A stretch of 64,000 nt of DNA, from NCBI GenBank assembly GCA_029433525.1, contig JAQTIF010000001.1, positions 2,046,001 through 2,110,000 on the forward strand, in the 5' to 3' direction. This DNA is from Enterobacteriaceae bacterium ESL0689 (GTDB lineage: Bacteria; Pseudomonadota; Gammaproteobacteria; Enterobacterales; Enterobacteriaceae). The notes under the pieces are model-generated. The model ran no database searches, was not told the DNA's origin, and was given only the letters and a program-made list of their open reading frames with translations. Below, in pieces: positions 22,749-34,298 of this stretch; positions within the stretch are counted from its first letter, which is position 1, and every line of letters begins with the position of its first letter. The translations under genes and the position numbers were made by a program.

Positions 22749-23594
22749 CTATAATAACTTTTTTAATTTTGCCAACTTCCTGGCAACGCGTATATCTTGC
22801 TTAGTTGCCCCATGTACGATTTCCGTTTTCTTTAAAGGAAATCGTTGCCCATCTGGTGTGATATTTACTTGCGATGATTGTACGTGTGGCGTTGGAATAT
22901 CCATTTGAGATAGTTTATCGAAATGAGAGCGGCCTCTTAAATCAATATGTCCAATTGTTGCTGGAGTCGAAAAATCAACAGAGTTCTTATTAATTCTATC
23001 TGATAACTCCTCAGCCATCTCCTGAGCATCTTTAGGACGACGATCAGGCTGACACTTTGCCAGCCCCAACGGATCAATCCACGTCAGCGGCTCTGGCGCA
23101 TACTGATACGGATTCAGGCCGCCAGTAAGACCAGTCGGGCCCTGGCTGATAAAGCGGCCGCACTCCGGATCGTAGTAGCGAAAACGATTATAGTGTAATC
23201 CTGTTTCTGCGCCATGGTATTGTCCCTGATAACGCAGCGGCTGGTGGATTTCCTCTTCGTTGCAGGCTCTCACCTGTGCAGTGTGGCCCCAGCCGTGGTA
23301 GTCGGCCCACCAGACGATATTGCCCTGGGCATCGGTCAGTTCGCGCGGCAGGCCGGAGGCGTCGTTGTGATACCCGTATATCCGTGCCTCTTTTATGTTC
23401 TTGCCCGCCCGGTGGGTGACCAGGGCCAGCGGGGCGAAGCCGTGCTCGTCTTCATAAATCCATAAGTGGCTGCGCTGGTCGCTGTCCCAGATGAAAACCG
23501 TGACCCCGCTGGCGTCCTGCTTCCACGTCCGGCGGCCAAAACCATCATAGCCGTAGCGGCAGCATTGGGTTTTGCCGTTGCGGATACTGACCAC
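22749..23594 (-). CDS. Rhs C-terminal segment with polymorphic toxin tip (type 24-like)
   Basis: This is an intact 281-codon frame at the 3' end of the broken rhs gene. It carries the last Rhs core repeats (YGYDGFGRRTWKQDASG, YQGQYHGAETGLHYNRFRYY, DPECGRFISQ) and the conserved core end PLTWIDPLGLAKCQ near residue 178. The variable tip of about 100 residues follows: VDFSTPATIGHIDLRGRSHF, then IPTPHVQSSQVN and a basic tail KLAKLKKLL. His and Asp residues in GHIDLRGRSHFDK and TPHV suggest a polymorphic toxin type 24-like domain. Rhs tips are delivered by type VI secretion and attack neighbours. Whether this frame is translated without the upstream core is unknown. Confidence 0.7.
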   Translation of the reverse strand: MVSIRNGKTQCCRYGYDGFGRRTWKQDASGVTVFIWDSDQRSHLWIYEDEHGFAPLALVTHRAGKNIKEARIYGYHNDASGLPRELTDAQGNIVWWADYHGWGHTAQVRACNEEEIHQPLRYQGQYHGAETGLHYNRFRYYDPECGRFISQGPTGLTGGLNPYQYAPEPLTWIDPLGLAKCQPDRRPKDAQEMAEELSDRINKNSVDFSTPATIGHIDLRGRSHFDKLSQMDIPTPHVQSSQVNITPDGQRFPLKKTEIVHGATKQDIRVARKLAKLKKLL

Positions 23595-24760
23595 TTGCTC
23601 CAGCTGATGTTCGGCGTTCCAGCGCAGTTGCTGACGGGTGTTGCGATTGCTGTCACTGTATCTGGCGGCTCAGTCGTCCGGCCTGGTCATACTGATAGCG
23701 GCTGTAAATCGCCCCCTGGCTGCGGCGCACCTCCCGGTGCAGGGCATCACGTTCACTTTCGCAGATAATCCGCTGGTCAAGGTTGACCTGAATACGGTGG
23801 CCGTTTCCGTAATAACTGTTTTTCAGCTGCCGTCCGGCAGGATGGTGTGGGTGCGGTGGCCGGTTTCGTCATAGTGATGGCGTAACAGATAATCGTGGCT
23901 ACGAATCATCTGGCGTTCAGTGATAAGCTGGCTGGTGGCGTCCCACTCAAACTCTGTCCGTCCGCCGGGGGTGATGGCGGTTATCAGTCGCCCCATCAGG
24001 TCATAGCGGTAACGGCGGGTGATGCCGTCAAAGCCGCATTCGCAGACAGGATTATCATTGTGGTCATACTGGCGGGTGTAGCGGGCGCCGTTTTCACTGA
24101 CCAGCGCACTCAGGCGGCGGGCGATGTCATATTCATACCTGACCTGATGCCCGGCAGCATCGGTGCGGCTCAGGGGCTGACCATCGCCGGCATACTGCCA
24201 GCGGGTGACCTGGCCCTGCGGGTCGCGCCAGGCGGTGAGCCTTTGCCAGCGGTCATAACTGAAGGTTTCCGTGCCGCCGTCAGGGTGAGTGATTTTCACC
24301 AGCAGGCCATCCTGACGGTGAAGCATCTGTGTGCGGTTGCCTGCGGCGTCAGTCTGCTCCCTCAGCCAGCCATAACGGTCATAGTCATACGTGGTGGTGC
24401 GACCACTGCAGTCAGTGTGGCGGGTGACCAGCCCGGCACTGTTGTAAGTGGGACGCTGAATACCGGAAGCAGCATCGCAAATCCTGGTCAGGTTGCCCTG
24501 GTCATCGTGGTTGTATTCGGTTATCCGTCCCGCTTCGTCCATCATGCGGATAAGATTGCCCACAACATCATAGGTGAACTCCTGTCTGCTGCCGTGCATG
24601 TCAGTAATACTGCGCGGCAGGTTCCAGCGCGGGTGCCAGTCGAAGTCGGTGGTTTCACCGTCCGGGGCGATGATTTTCATCAGGTTGCCGCGTTCATCAT
24701 AATAACAGCGGGTCAGCGGTCCGGCGGTTAAGCGGGGTGTAGCGATATTTTGACGCTTTG
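22749..24760 (-). pseudogene. rhs gene, 5'-truncated and frameshifted
   Basis: YD-repeat coding sequence runs from about 24760 (YYDERGNLMKIIAPDGETTD) down to 22749. The frame breaks near 23830, where THTILPDG should continue as QLKNSYYGNGHRIQ in another frame, and again near 23660, where GRLSRQ should continue as YSDSNRNTRQQLRWN. Repeats such as TTYDYDRYGWLREQTDAAGN are typical Rhs core. The N-terminal PAAR/VgrG-adaptor part and roughly the first half of the core are missing; the truncation lies about 190 bases before aspS. The GC-rich, repetitive core contrasts with the AT-rich tip, as usual in rhs genes. It replaces yecD-yecE-yecN of E. coli. Confidence 0.85.
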
Positions 24761-24951
24761 GCCATCGTACCTGCGGTGGGTAACATCAGCCATCCATTAA
24801 TGTACAAGAACTGTTCATGCAAGCGGCGTAATCAGGCGGTCGGGCTTATCGTGTGACGGAAATTCTATTATAATGATCGTCTTTTTCATTCAGTTGTGAC
24901 ACTCGGCTAACGCGGTGATTTACCACCGACGGCTAAGTTAAGGGATATCTC

Positions 24952-26739
24952 ATGCGTACAGAATATTGTGGGCAGCTCGGTCTGTCTCACGTCGGGCAAC
25001 AGGTGACGCTGTGTGGTTGGGTCAACCGTCGCCGTGATCTTGGTAGCCTTATCTTTATTGATATGCGTGACCGTGAAGGTATTGTCCAGGTCTTTTTCGA
25101 TCCGGATCGGGCAGAGGTGTTAAAGCTGGCATCTGAACTGCGCAATGAGTTCTGCATTCAAATCACCGGTACGGTACGTGCGCGTGATGACAAAAACGTC
25201 AACAGAGATATGGCGACCGGGGAGATTGAAATTCTGGCATCTTCCCTGACGATTATTAATCGTGCTGAAGCGTTGCCACTCGATAGTAATCACGTCAATA
25301 CAGAAGAAGCCCGACTGAAATATCGCTACCTTGATCTGCGTCGCCCTGAAATGGCACAACGTTTGAAAACACGCGCGAAAATCACTAGTTTTGTGCGTCG
25401 TTTTATGGATGATCATGGTTTCCTTGATATTGAAACCCCGATGCTGACGAAAGCGACGCCAGAAGGTGCTCGCGATTATCTGGTGCCGAGCCGCATTTAT
25501 AAAGGTAAGTTCTACGCTCTGCCGCAATCTCCCCAGCTTTTTAAGCAGCTGCTGATGATGTCCGGATTCGATCGCTATTATCAGATAGTCAAATGTTTCC
25601 GCGACGAGGATTTGCGTGCTGACCGCCAGCCAGAATTTACCCAGATCGATGTGGAAACTTCCTTTATGACCGCGTCACAGGTACGCGAAGTGATGGAAGA
25701 TCTTATCCGCCAGTTGTGGCTGGAAATAAAAGGGGTTGATCTGGGGCCATTTCCGGTAATGACTTTTGCGGAAGCTGAACGTCGTTATGGTTCAGATAAA
25801 CCCGATCTGCGTAACCCGCTGGAGCTTATCGATATTGCTGACCTGGTTAAGACGGTGGAATTTGCTGTATTCTCTGGCCCGGCAAATGATGCGAAAGGGC
25901 GTGTGGCTGCGCTGCGTGTACCTGGCGGCAGCGCACTGACCCGCAAGCAAATTGATGAATACGGTAAGTTTGTTCAGGTTTATGGCGCCAAAGGGCTGGC
26001 ATGGATGAAGGTCAATGAGCGGAGCAAAGGAATCGAAGGTGTTAACAGTCCGGTGGCGAAATTCCTCACTGCCAATATCACCGAAGCTATCCTTGCACGA
26101 ACGGCTGCCGAAGATGGCGATCTGATTTTCTTTGCGGCAGGCGATAAGAAAGTGGTTGCCGATGCTTTGGGTGCGCTGCGCCTGAAAGTGGGCAATGATC
26201 TGAAACTGACCGACGAATCGCGTTGGGCACCGTTGTGGGTCATCGATTTCCCGATGTTCGAAGACGATGGGGCCGGTGGGCTGAGCGCAATGCATCATCC
26301 GTTTACTTCGCCGAAAGATATGACTGCGGACGAGTTGCAGGCAGCGCCAGAAGAGGCAGTCGCGAATGCTTACGATATGGTTATCAACGGTTATGAAGTC
26401 GGCGGTGGCTCGGTTCGTATCCATAATGGTGATATGCAGCAGACGGTCTTTGGCATTCTGGGGATCGAGGAGCAGGAACAACGTGAAAAATTTGGTTTCC
26501 TGCTTGATGCCCTGAAATATGGCACGCCGCCACACGCGGGCCTGGCATTTGGTCTGGATCGTCTGACGATGTTGCTGACCGGGACCGATAATATCCGTGA
26601 TGTGATTGCTTTTCCGAAAACGACCGCTGCGGCTTGTCTGATGACTGAAGCGCCCAGTGTTGCCAATCCAGTGATGTTGACTGAACTGGGAATTCAGGTG
26701 GCGGTGAAAGAGAAGCCGACTTCTGCCGGTGAAGAATGA
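24952..26739 (+). CDS. aspS: Aspartyl-tRNA synthetase
   Basis: The 595-residue class II synthetase has the N-terminal OB-fold anticodon domain ([20 protein letters not shown]), motif 1 around residue 140, motif 2 [18 protein letters not shown] near residue 217, a bacterial GAD insertion, and motif 3 [12 protein letters not shown] near residue 530. It charges tRNA-Asp in the cytoplasm. AGGGATATCTC precedes the ATG. The following nudB starts within two bases of its stop, as in E. coli. The upstream junction is to Rhs debris, leaving about 190 bases for its promoter. Confidence 0.97.
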   Translation: MRTEYCGQLGLSHVGQQVTLCGWVNRRRDLGSLIFIDMRDREGIVQVFFDPDRAEVLKLASELRNEFCIQITGTVRARDDKNVNRDMATGEIEILASSLTIINRAEALPLDSNHVNTEEARLKYRYLDLRRPEMAQRLKTRAKITSFVRRFMDDHGFLDIETPMLTKATPEGARDYLVPSRIYKGKFYALPQSPQLFKQLLMMSGFDRYYQIVKCFRDEDLRADRQPEFTQIDVETSFMTASQVREVMEDLIRQLWLEIKGVDLGPFPVMTFAEAERRYGSDKPDLRNPLELIDIADLVKTVEFAVFSGPANDAKGRVAALRVPGGSALTRKQIDEYGKFVQVYGAKGLAWMKVNERSKGIEGVNSPVAKFLTANITEAILARTAAEDGDLIFFAAGDKKVVADALGALRLKVGNDLKLTDESRWAPLWVIDFPMFEDDGAGGLSAMHHPFTSPKDMTADELQAAPEEAVANAYDMVINGYEVGGGSVRIHNGDMQQTVFGILGIEEQEQREKFGFLLDALKYGTPPHAGLAFGLDRLTMLLTGTDNIRDVIAFPKTTAAACLMTEAPSVANPVMLTELGIQVAVKEKPTSAGEE

Positions 26740-26740
26740 G

Positions 26741-27184
26741 ATGACATTTAAGCGCCCGGTCTCTGTGCTGGTGGTGATTTATGCCGCCGATACCAAACGG
26801 GTGCTTATGCTGCAACGGCGCGATGATCCTGCTTTCTGGCAATCGGTAACAGGTAGCCAGGAGGCAGGAGAAAGCGCCAGACAAGCCGCGATGCGCGAAG
26901 TAAAGGAAGAGGTGGCAATTGATATTGCCAGCGAGAAACTGATCTTAACCGACTGCCAGCGCAAAGTGGAGTTTGATATATTTCCTCAGTTTCGTCATCG
27001 CTATGCGCCCGGTGTTGAACGCAATACCGAGTATTGGTTCTGCCTTGCGCTTCCTCACCAGCGGCAAATTGCTCTGACAGAGCATCTGTCATACCGTTGG
27101 ATTAATGCGGAGGAGGCTGCGGCATTGACCAAATCGTGGAATAACCGACAAGCGATTGAAGAATTTGTAATTAACGTCGTCTGA
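26741..27184 (+). CDS. nudB: Dihydroneopterin triphosphate pyrophosphatase NudB
   Basis: The 147-residue Nudix hydrolase acts in folate synthesis, removing pyrophosphate from dihydroneopterin triphosphate. The Nudix box reads [20 protein letters not shown], with the catalytic REVKEE. The surrounding [20 protein letters not shown] and [20 protein letters not shown] match E. coli NudB. The ATG at 26741 has GGTGAAG 6 bases upstream; a GTG at 26729 would give [10 protein letters not shown], closer in length to E. coli (150 residues), and would overlap aspS by 11 bases. Either is possible. Confidence 0.92.
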   Translation: MTFKRPVSVLVVIYAADTKRVLMLQRRDDPAFWQSVTGSQEAGESARQAAMREVKEEVAIDIASEKLILTDCQRKVEFDIFPQFRHRYAPGVERNTEYWFCLALPHQRQIALTEHLSYRWINAEEAAALTKSWNNRQAIEEFVINVV

Positions 27185-27210
27185 AAGGGCGCGCTTCTGG
27201 AGAGTTTTTT

Positions 27211-27951
27211 ATGGCAGGTCATAGTAAATGGGCCAACACTAAACACCGCAAAGCAGCACAGGATGCTAAACGCGGTAAGATTTTTACTAAAATCATTCGT
27301 GAGCTGGTGACTGCCGCTCGCCTGGGCGGGGGGGATGTCGCCTCCAACCCCCGTCTGCGTGCTGCAGTGGATAAGGCACTGTCTAATAATATGACCCGTG
27401 ATACCCTGAATCGTGCGATTGCCCGTGGTGTCGGTGGGGATGAAGGTGCCAATATGGAAACCATCATCTATGAAGGTTATGGCCCAGGGGGGACGGCAGT
27501 GATGGTCGAATGTCTAAGCGACAACCGTAACCGCACTGTTGCCGAGGTTCGCCACGCTTTCAGTAAAACCGGGGGCAATCTCGGTACCGATGGTTCCGTA
27601 GCCTACATTTTCAGCAAAAAAGGGGTGATCTCTTTTGAAGCGGGAGATGAAGATGTCATTATGGAGGCCGCACTGGAAGCGGGCGCGGAAGATGTTATTG
27701 CCTATGATGATGGCGCAGTAGATGTCTATACCGCATGGGAAGAGATGGGCGCGGTACATGATGCACTGGAAGCAGCGGGGCTGAAAGCGGACAACGCAGA
27801 AGTTTCGATGATCCCGTCAACCAAAGCAGATATGGATGCAGAAACGGCACCGAAACTGTTACGTCTCATCGATATGCTGGAAGATTGCGACGACGTACAG
27901 GAAGTTTACCATAATGGTGAAATATCTGATGAGATCGCCGCTACACTGTGA
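27211..27951 (+). CDS. yebC: YebC/TACO1 family protein
   Basis: The 246-residue protein begins [20 protein letters not shown], the family signature, and has [20 protein letters not shown] in the middle. YebC-type proteins were long called transcription regulators; more recent work links the family to translation at difficult stretches such as proline runs. GGAG lies before the ATG. It sits between nudB and ruvC as in E. coli and is probably part of the same transcript. Confidence 0.96.
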   Translation: MAGHSKWANTKHRKAAQDAKRGKIFTKIIRELVTAARLGGGDVASNPRLRAAVDKALSNNMTRDTLNRAIARGVGGDEGANMETIIYEGYGPGGTAVMVECLSDNRNRTVAEVRHAFSKTGGNLGTDGSVAYIFSKKGVISFEAGDEDVIMEAALEAGAEDVIAYDDGAVDVYTAWEEMGAVHDALEAAGLKADNAEVSMIPSTKADMDAETAPKLLRLIDMLEDCDDVQEVYHNGEISDEIAATL

Positions 27952-27981
27952 TTGCTGTGATTTTCTATCGGGAGATGCGCG

Positions 27982-28503
27982 ATGGCGATTATTCTCGGGA
28001 TTGATCCGGGGTCACGCATTACCGGTTATGGTGTTATTCGCCAGCTTGGACGGCAGTTGAGTTATCTTGGCAGCGGCTGCATTCGTATGAAAGTGGATGA
28101 TTTGCCATCACGCCTGAAACAGGTCTATGCGGGGGTGACGGAAATTATCACCCAATTTCAGCCAGACTATTGTGCAATCGAGCAGGTTTTTATGGCTAAA
28201 AATGCCAGTTCTGCGCTCAAACTGGGTCAGGCACGAGGGGTGGCGATTGTGGCGGCAACCAATCAGAACCTGCCGGTTTTTGAGTATGCAGCAAGGCAGG
28301 TCAAGCAAACAGTGGTGGGCATCGGTAGCGCCGATAAGAGTCAGGTACAGCATATGGTTCGCACGTTGCTTAAACTCCCTGCCAATCCTCAGGCCGATGC
28401 CGCAGATGCGTTGGCTATTGCGATCACGCACTGCCATATCAGCCAGAATGTCGCACAGCTTGCTGATAAACGACTTAATCTGGCGCGTGGACGTCTGCGT
28501 TAA
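27982..28503 (+). CDS. ruvC: Holliday junction resolvase RuvC
   Basis: The 173-residue RNase H-fold nuclease has catalytic acids Asp7 (ILGIDPGSR), Glu66 region (YCAIEQVFM), and the [14 protein letters not shown] motif near residue 138 with the last two Asp residues. It cuts Holliday junctions held by RuvAB. CGGGAGATGCGCG precedes the ATG. A strong hairpin follows the stop, separating it from ruvAB as in E. coli. Confidence 0.97.
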   Translation: MAIILGIDPGSRITGYGVIRQLGRQLSYLGSGCIRMKVDDLPSRLKQVYAGVTEIITQFQPDYCAIEQVFMAKNASSALKLGQARGVAIVAATNQNLPVFEYAARQVKQTVVGIGSADKSQVQHMVRTLLKLPANPQADAADALAIAITHCHISQNVAQLADKRLNLARGRLR

Positions 28504-28513
28504 CCATAAATCA

Positions 28514-28540
28514 GGCTGGATATTTATCCAGCCTTTTTTT
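28514..28540 (+). promoter_or_regulatory. LexA (SOS) box of ruvAB embedded in the ruvC terminator
   Basis: CTGGATATTTATCCAG (28516-28531) has the CTG-N10-CAG form of a LexA site and differs at one base from the E. coli ruvA SOS box as I know it. The same palindrome, extended to AGGCTGGATATTTATCCAGCC and followed by seven T, forms an intrinsic terminator for ruvC. The one sequence can thus end yebC-ruvC and repress ruvAB. Confidence 0.85.
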
Positions 28541-28575
28541 ATGATACAGCGGATGCATCAATTCAGGAGAAGTAC

Positions 28576-29190
28576 GTGATAGGCCGACTCAGAGGTATCA
28601 TTCTCGAAAAGCAACCACCACTGGTATTGCTGGAAACCGCAGGTGTAGGCTATGAAGTTTATATGCCAATGACCTGTTTTTATGAGCTGCCGGAAGCAGG
28701 GCAGGAAGCGACTGTTTTCACACATTTAGTGGTGCGTGAAGATGCACAACTGCTCTATGGTTTTAACAATAAACAAGAGCGCACGTTGTTTAAAGAGTTG
28801 ATTAAAACCAATGGGGTCGGGCCAAAACTGGCGCTGGCGATCCTGTCGGGGATGTCAGCTCAGCAGTTTGTTGAGGCGGTTGAGCATGAAGCGTTGTCAG
28901 CACTGGTGAAATTGCCAGGGATTGGTAAAAAAACCGCCGAGCGCCTGATTGTCGAAATGAAAGATCGTTTTAAAGGATTGCATGGTGATTTGTTTACATC
29001 GGCAGATCAACCGATACCAACATCATTATCCTCAGGTTTAGCCAATGATGATGCTGAACAGGAAGCTGTGGCTGCGCTGACGGCATTGGGTTATAAACCG
29101 CAGGAAGCGAGCCGGATGATAAGCAAAGTTGTTCATCCAGGGGCAAGCAGTGAAACGCTGATTCGTGATGCGTTGCGAGCGGCATTGTGA
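28576..29190 (+). CDS. ruvA: Holliday junction DNA helicase subunit RuvA
   Basis: The 204-residue protein starts at GTG ([15 protein letters not shown]), with CAGGAGAAGTAC as ribosome site. Domain I (OB fold) spans about residues 1-64, domain II carries two helix-hairpin-helix motifs ([16 protein letters not shown] and [15 protein letters not shown]), and domain III at the end binds RuvB. It forms tetramers clamping four-way junctions. ruvB follows after 8 bases. Expression is SOS-controlled through the box at 28516. Confidence 0.97.
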   Translation: MIGRLRGIILEKQPPLVLLETAGVGYEVYMPMTCFYELPEAGQEATVFTHLVVREDAQLLYGFNNKQERTLFKELIKTNGVGPKLALAILSGMSAQQFVEAVEHEALSALVKLPGIGKKTAERLIVEMKDRFKGLHGDLFTSADQPIPTSLSSGLANDDAEQEAVAALTALGYKPQEASRMISKVVHPGASSETLIRDALRAAL

Positions 29191-29195
29191 GGTAA

Positions 29196-30209
<1,014 letters not shown>

Positions 30210-30247
30210 TCCACTCCGGCTAACCCGTCTCATGGCCAGAGAAAAGC

Positions 30248-31033
30248 TCAGGCGGTGTTTTTTTTCATCATACTGATGATAAACAGTGCGGTGGCACACA
30301 GGACGACGGACGGGCCCGCAGGGGTGTCATAACATGCGGAGAAGGCCAGTCCCCCGGTGACCGCTATTATTCCTGCGCCAACGGCAATGGCCGCCATTTG
30401 CTCTGGTGTACGGGAAAAGCGGCGTGCGGTGGCGGCGGGGATGATCAGCAACGAAGTAATAATCAACGCACCAACAAATTTCATCGCGATACCAATCGTC
30501 AGCGCGGTGACCAGCATCAACAGTAATTTCACACGTTGTAGTTTTACACCATCAACAAATGCCAGATCCGGACTGATGGTCATCGATAACAGATTACGCC
30601 ACTGCCAGAGCATGATGATCAGTACAATAACCACGCCGATGGTAATAACGAGCAAATCCTGTGGTGTGACTGCCAGCAGATCACCAAACAGATATGCCAT
30701 CAGGTCGATACGAACATTGGCCATCAGACTCACAACCACCAGACCCAGAGACAACGCGCTGTGTGCCATGATCCCCAGTAATGTATCCAGCGCCAGGTGA
30801 GGGCGTTTTTCGAGCCATACCAGGCCAGCGGCAAGTAACAGCGTGACGGCAATCACGGCATAAAATGGATCGATATTCAGCAATAAACCGAAAGCGACAC
30901 CCAGTAAAGAGGCATGTGCCAGAGTATCACCAAAATAGGACATCCGGCGCCAGACGACAAACGACCCCAGTGGCCCGGCAGCACAGGCGAGTATGACGCC
31001 AGCCAGCCAGCCAGGTAACAGTATTTCAATCAT
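30248..31033 (-). CDS. znuB: Zinc ABC transporter permease ZnuB
   Basis: The 261-residue ABC-3 family permease has about seven to eight membrane helices. It shows [26 protein letters not shown] near residues 21-46, [20 protein letters not shown] in the middle and [13 protein letters not shown] near residue 190. It forms the inner-membrane channel of the ZnuABC zinc importer. Its start overlaps the end of znuC by 8 bases, so the two are co-translated, znuC first. The E. coli order is kept. Confidence 0.96.
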   Translation of the reverse strand: MIEILLPGWLAGVILACAAGPLGSFVVWRRMSYFGDTLAHASLLGVAFGLLLNIDPFYAVIAVTLLLAAGLVWLEKRPHLALDTLLGIMAHSALSLGLVVVSLMANVRIDLMAYLFGDLLAVTPQDLLVITIGVVIVLIIMLWQWRNLLSMTISPDLAFVDGVKLQRVKLLLMLVTALTIGIAMKFVGALIITSLLIIPAATARRFSRTPEQMAAIAVGAGIIAVTGGLAFSACYDTPAGPSVVLCATALFIISMMKKNTA

Positions 31034-31787
31034 GATCGCGGGTTCCCTGGTTGCAGATTTCTTGTTCTTGTCGATGGTGATGGCGATGATTATGGTGATG
31101 TCGATAGAAACCTAACTGTTCAGCGCCGTGAGAACCAAACATAGAGATGAATTGCGGGTGCAAGGAGACCACCTCTGGCGTACCCGAGCAGCAGATATGT
31201 TGGTTCAGACACAGCACTTCATCGGTTTTTGCCATCACCAGATGCAGGTCATGAGAAACCATTAATACCGCACAGTGAAACTCCTGGCGGAGTTGATTAA
31301 TCAGGTCGTACAGTGCCACCTGGCCGTTAACATCGACCCCTTGAGTGGGCTCATCCAGCACCAGCAATTGTGGTTGATTGAGCAGCGCACGGGCGAGCAG
31401 GACTCGCTGAGTTTCCCCGCCGGAGAGCTTCTGCATTGGTGCATCGATCAGATGCCCGGCCTGTACCCGTTGCAGGGCGGGTAAAATATCTCGTTCCCGG
31501 GTCGCCGGGCGCAGGCGTAAAAAACGACTGACGGTTAATGGCATGGTAGCGTCGAGGTAGATTTTTTGTGGAACGTAGCCAATGCGCAGATTGTGCTGGC
31601 GCTTAATCGTACCGCTAGTCGGTGTCACCAGACCCAGCACGACACGCACCAGGGTTGATTTACCTGCGCCATTAGGGCCCAGTAAGGTCAGGATTTCGCC
31701 AGATATAAGCGTCAGCGAAATATCGGACAGGATATGTCGGTGGTTAAAGACGACAGAAATATTTTCCAGTGTGACCAGCGTTGTCAT
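31026..31787 (-). CDS. znuC: Zinc ABC transporter ATP-binding protein ZnuC
   Basis: The 253-residue ATPase has Walker [15 protein letters not shown] near residue 36, signature [16 protein letters not shown], Walker [13 protein letters not shown] and switch His in [10 protein letters not shown]. The His-rich tail ([12 protein letters not shown]) is typical of ZnuC and may sense or hold zinc. It is divergent from znuA, sharing the Zur-controlled region at 31813-31837. Confidence 0.97.
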   Translation of the reverse strand: MTTLVTLENISVVFNHRHILSDISLTLISGEILTLLGPNGAGKSTLVRVVLGLVTPTSGTIKRQHNLRIGYVPQKIYLDATMPLTVSRFLRLRPATRERDILPALQRVQAGHLIDAPMQKLSGGETQRVLLARALLNQPQLLVLDEPTQGVDVNGQVALYDLINQLRQEFHCAVLMVSHDLHLVMAKTDEVLCLNQHICCSGTPEVVSLHPQFISMFGSHGAEQLGFYRHHHNHRHHHRQEQEICNQGTRDHD

Positions 31788-31812
31788 ATCAAGTCAGAGA
31801 TTACATAAAGAA

Positions 31813-31837
31813 GTTTAATGTTATAATATCACAATTC
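31813..31837. promoter_or_regulatory. Zur box in the znuA/znuCB divergent promoter
   Basis: AATGTTATAATATCACA within a partial palindrome matches the E. coli znu operator at nearly every base as I know it (GAAATGTTATAATATCACA). It lies between the two divergent start codons, so zinc-bound Zur can repress both. It is followed by a TA-rich stretch suited to overlapping promoters. Confidence 0.85.
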
Positions 31838-31866
31838 TCTCAGGTATCATGCTGGAACTAATTATT

Positions 31867-32802
31867 ATGTTACATAAAAAAACGCTTCTTTGCGCAGGAT
31901 TAGGTGCTTTTCTTTTATTCAGCCAAAGCGGGCTGGCTCATGCCGCTGTTGTCACGTCAATAAAGCCCCTTGGGTTTATTGCTTCCGCGATCACCAATGG
32001 CATCACCGAGACCCAGGTTCTGCTGCCAGATGGTACTTCAGAGCATGATTATGCATTACGTCCTTCCGATATAAAACGCTTACAGAACGCAGAGTTAGTT
32101 GTATGGGTTGGTCCGGAAATGGAGGCGTTTATGGCTAAGCCGATGCAGCGCATTGCTGCAGACAGAAAAGTCACGATTGCCGAACTGGAGGGGGTAAAAC
32201 CTTTACTCATAAAAGGGGAAGAGGACGGTGATGACGATCATCATTCCAGCGCTAAAAATCATGATCACAATCATGATCATGGCATCTACAATATGCATTT
32301 ATGGCTATCACCGGAAATAGCACAGCTTTCAGCAGTTGCAATTCATGATAAATTGTTGGAACTTATGCCGCAGAATCGATCTTTGCTTGATGCAAATCTG
32401 AAACAGTTTGAGGCAAATTTATCTGCCACTAATACGCAGATCGAAAAAGAGCTGGCACCGCTGAAAGGGAAAAAATATTTCGTGTTTCATGATGCTTATG
32501 GCTATTTTGAGAAACACTATGGCTTGACGCCACCGGGATACTTCACGATCAACCCGGAAATACAGCCGGGTGCGCAGCGGTTACATGAAATCAGAACACA
32601 ACTGGTTGAGCAAAAAGCAGTCTGCGTTTTTGCTGAACCACAATTCAGGCCAACGGTTATTGAAGCTGTTGCCCGGGGTACTGCTGTGCGTATGGGAACG
32701 CTGGACCCTCTTGGAATAAAAATCAAGCTGGGTAAAGAGAGTTATATGCAGTTCCTGCAGCAACTGGCGAAACAGTATTCAGATTGCCTGAAAGAAAATT
32801 AA
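31867..32802 (+). CDS. znuA: Zinc ABC transporter periplasmic binding protein ZnuA
   Basis: The 311-residue protein starts [11 protein letters not shown] as E. coli ZnuA does; an upstream in-frame ATG (31849) adds six residues without support. The signal peptide covers about residues 1-26. Zinc ligands lie in [15 protein letters not shown] (first His), NMHLWLSPE (second) and [13 protein letters not shown] (third). A charged loop rich in His and Asp ([17 protein letters not shown]) is the expected zinc-collecting loop. It delivers zinc to ZnuBC in the periplasm and is controlled by the Zur box upstream. mepM follows after 15 bases. Confidence 0.96.
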   Translation: MLHKKTLLCAGLGAFLLFSQSGLAHAAVVTSIKPLGFIASAITNGITETQVLLPDGTSEHDYALRPSDIKRLQNAELVVWVGPEMEAFMAKPMQRIAADRKVTIAELEGVKPLLIKGEEDGDDDHHSSAKNHDHNHDHGIYNMHLWLSPEIAQLSAVAIHDKLLELMPQNRSLLDANLKQFEANLSATNTQIEKELAPLKGKKYFVFHDAYGYFEKHYGLTPPGYFTINPEIQPGAQRLHEIRTQLVEQKAVCVFAEPQFRPTVIEAVARGTAVRMGTLDPLGIKIKLGKESYMQFLQQLAKQYSDCLKEN

Positions 32803-32817
32803 TGAGGAAGTGAATAC

Positions 32818-34143
32818 GTGCAACAGATAGCTCGCGCTGTCACACAGGCCTTTAATAATTTACCACGACCCCACCGTATTATGCTGGGGTCACTGAGCGT
32901 ACTGACCATCGCGGTCGCCTCCTGGCGTCCCTATATTTACTATCCGGAATCAATATCTGTCGCGGGTATCAGCGCTATTTCACCAGAAAGTACAGAACTG
33001 CATACGCTGTTACCGGAGGCTTCCGAACCGATTGATGAAACACCGCAGGAAGAAGAGGCGATTCCCCAGGATGAACTGGATGAGAAAGCGGAAAGTGACG
33101 TAAACAGTTATGAGTATGTCGTGTCTACCGGGGATACGCTAAGTAGTATCCTGAGCCAGTATGGTATTGATATGAGCGATATCTCCCGGCTCTCTTCGAC
33201 TGATAAGGCATTGTATAATCTGAAAATAGGTCAACAGCTATCCTGGACACTCACCGCAGAAGGTAATTTACAACGCCTCACCTGGGAAGTGTCACGCCGT
33301 GAAACCCGCACTTATGATCGTATCGCGAATGGCTTTAAGATGAGTAGCGAACTGTTAAAAGGGGAGTGGGTAAATAGTGTATTGAAAGGGGTTGTCGATG
33401 GTAGTTTTGTCGCGAGTGCACGGGCAGCGGGTCTCACCAGCAGCGAAGTGAGTTCAGTGATCAAAGCAATGCAATGGCAGATGGATTTTCGCAAACTGCG
33501 CAAAGGTGACCAATTCTCTGTATTGATGTCAAGTGAAATGCTGGATGGTAAGCGCGAGCAAAGCCAGTTATTGGGGGTTCGGCTACAGTCGGAGGGCAAG
33601 GATTACTATGCATTCCGTGCTGAAGATGGAAAATTTTATGACCACAACGGTGTTGGGTTAGCAAAAGGATTTATGCGTTTTCCGACAGCACGCCAGTATC
33701 GCGTTTCATCACATTTTAATCCGCGTCGCCTGAACCCAGTGACGGGACGTATTGCACCGCATCGCGGCGTTGATTTCTCTATGCCACCAGGAACGCCAGT
33801 GCTGGCTGTCGGTGATGGTGAAGTCGTCGTTGCCAAACGCAGTGGTGCGGCGGGAAATTATATTGCTCTTCGTCATGGTCGCAGCTACACCACGCGCTAT
33901 ATGCATTTGAATCAGTTGCTGGTGAAACCAGGACAGAAAGTGAAACGCGGTGATCGTATTGCGCTTTCTGGTAATACAGGTCGCTCGACCGGGCCCCATC
34001 TGCATTATGAGGTCTGGATCAATCAGCAGGCGGTTAATCCGCTGACAGCGAAGTTACCACGCACGGAAGGACTCAGTGGTGCTGATCGTAGCAGTTATCT
34101 GGTACAGGTGAAAGAAATGCTCCCGCAGTTACAATTTGATTAG
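32818..34143 (+). CDS. mepM: Murein DD-endopeptidase MepM
   Basis: The 441-residue protein starts at GTG with GAGGAAGTG upstream. It has an N-terminal membrane anchor (IMLGSLSVLTIAVASW), an acidic linker, a LysM domain (YEYVVSTGDTLSSILSQYG near residue 97), an OapA-like middle and a C-terminal M23 peptidase. The zinc ligands are in PHRGVDFSMP (His, Asp) and GPHLHYEVW (His-x-His). It cuts D-Ala-meso-DAP crosslinks so that new peptidoglycan can be inserted. Placement after znuA, as in E. coli, ties its expression to zinc status. In E. coli the protein is degraded by NlpI-Prc; prc is also in this window. Confidence 0.96.
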   Translation: MQQIARAVTQAFNNLPRPHRIMLGSLSVLTIAVASWRPYIYYPESISVAGISAISPESTELHTLLPEASEPIDETPQEEEAIPQDELDEKAESDVNSYEYVVSTGDTLSSILSQYGIDMSDISRLSSTDKALYNLKIGQQLSWTLTAEGNLQRLTWEVSRRETRTYDRIANGFKMSSELLKGEWVNSVLKGVVDGSFVASARAAGLTSSEVSSVIKAMQWQMDFRKLRKGDQFSVLMSSEMLDGKREQSQLLGVRLQSEGKDYYAFRAEDGKFYDHNGVGLAKGFMRFPTARQYRVSSHFNPRRLNPVTGRIAPHRGVDFSMPPGTPVLAVGDGEVVVAKRSGAAGNYIALRHGRSYTTRYMHLNQLLVKPGQKVKRGDRIALSGNTGRSTGPHLHYEVWINQQAVNPLTAKLPRTEGLSGADRSSYLVQVKEMLPQLQFD

Positions 34144-34298
34144 CTAGTTATCGATAAAAACCGGTGCGTCAGTATTGAGCCTGACCAGTGACAATCCCGG
34201 TCACTCAAAAGCGATCGGGATAAGTCGGGTTATGGCAATCCGATTATCACCTGCGATTACGCCCGTATTTTCTTATGCAAAACAGATGTGAATCAGGC

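Noticed and set aside
23895-24731. 278-codon open frame on the plus strand
   Set aside because: It is the antisense of the GC-rich Rhs core; repeats keep the opposite strand open. No protein family pattern is visible.
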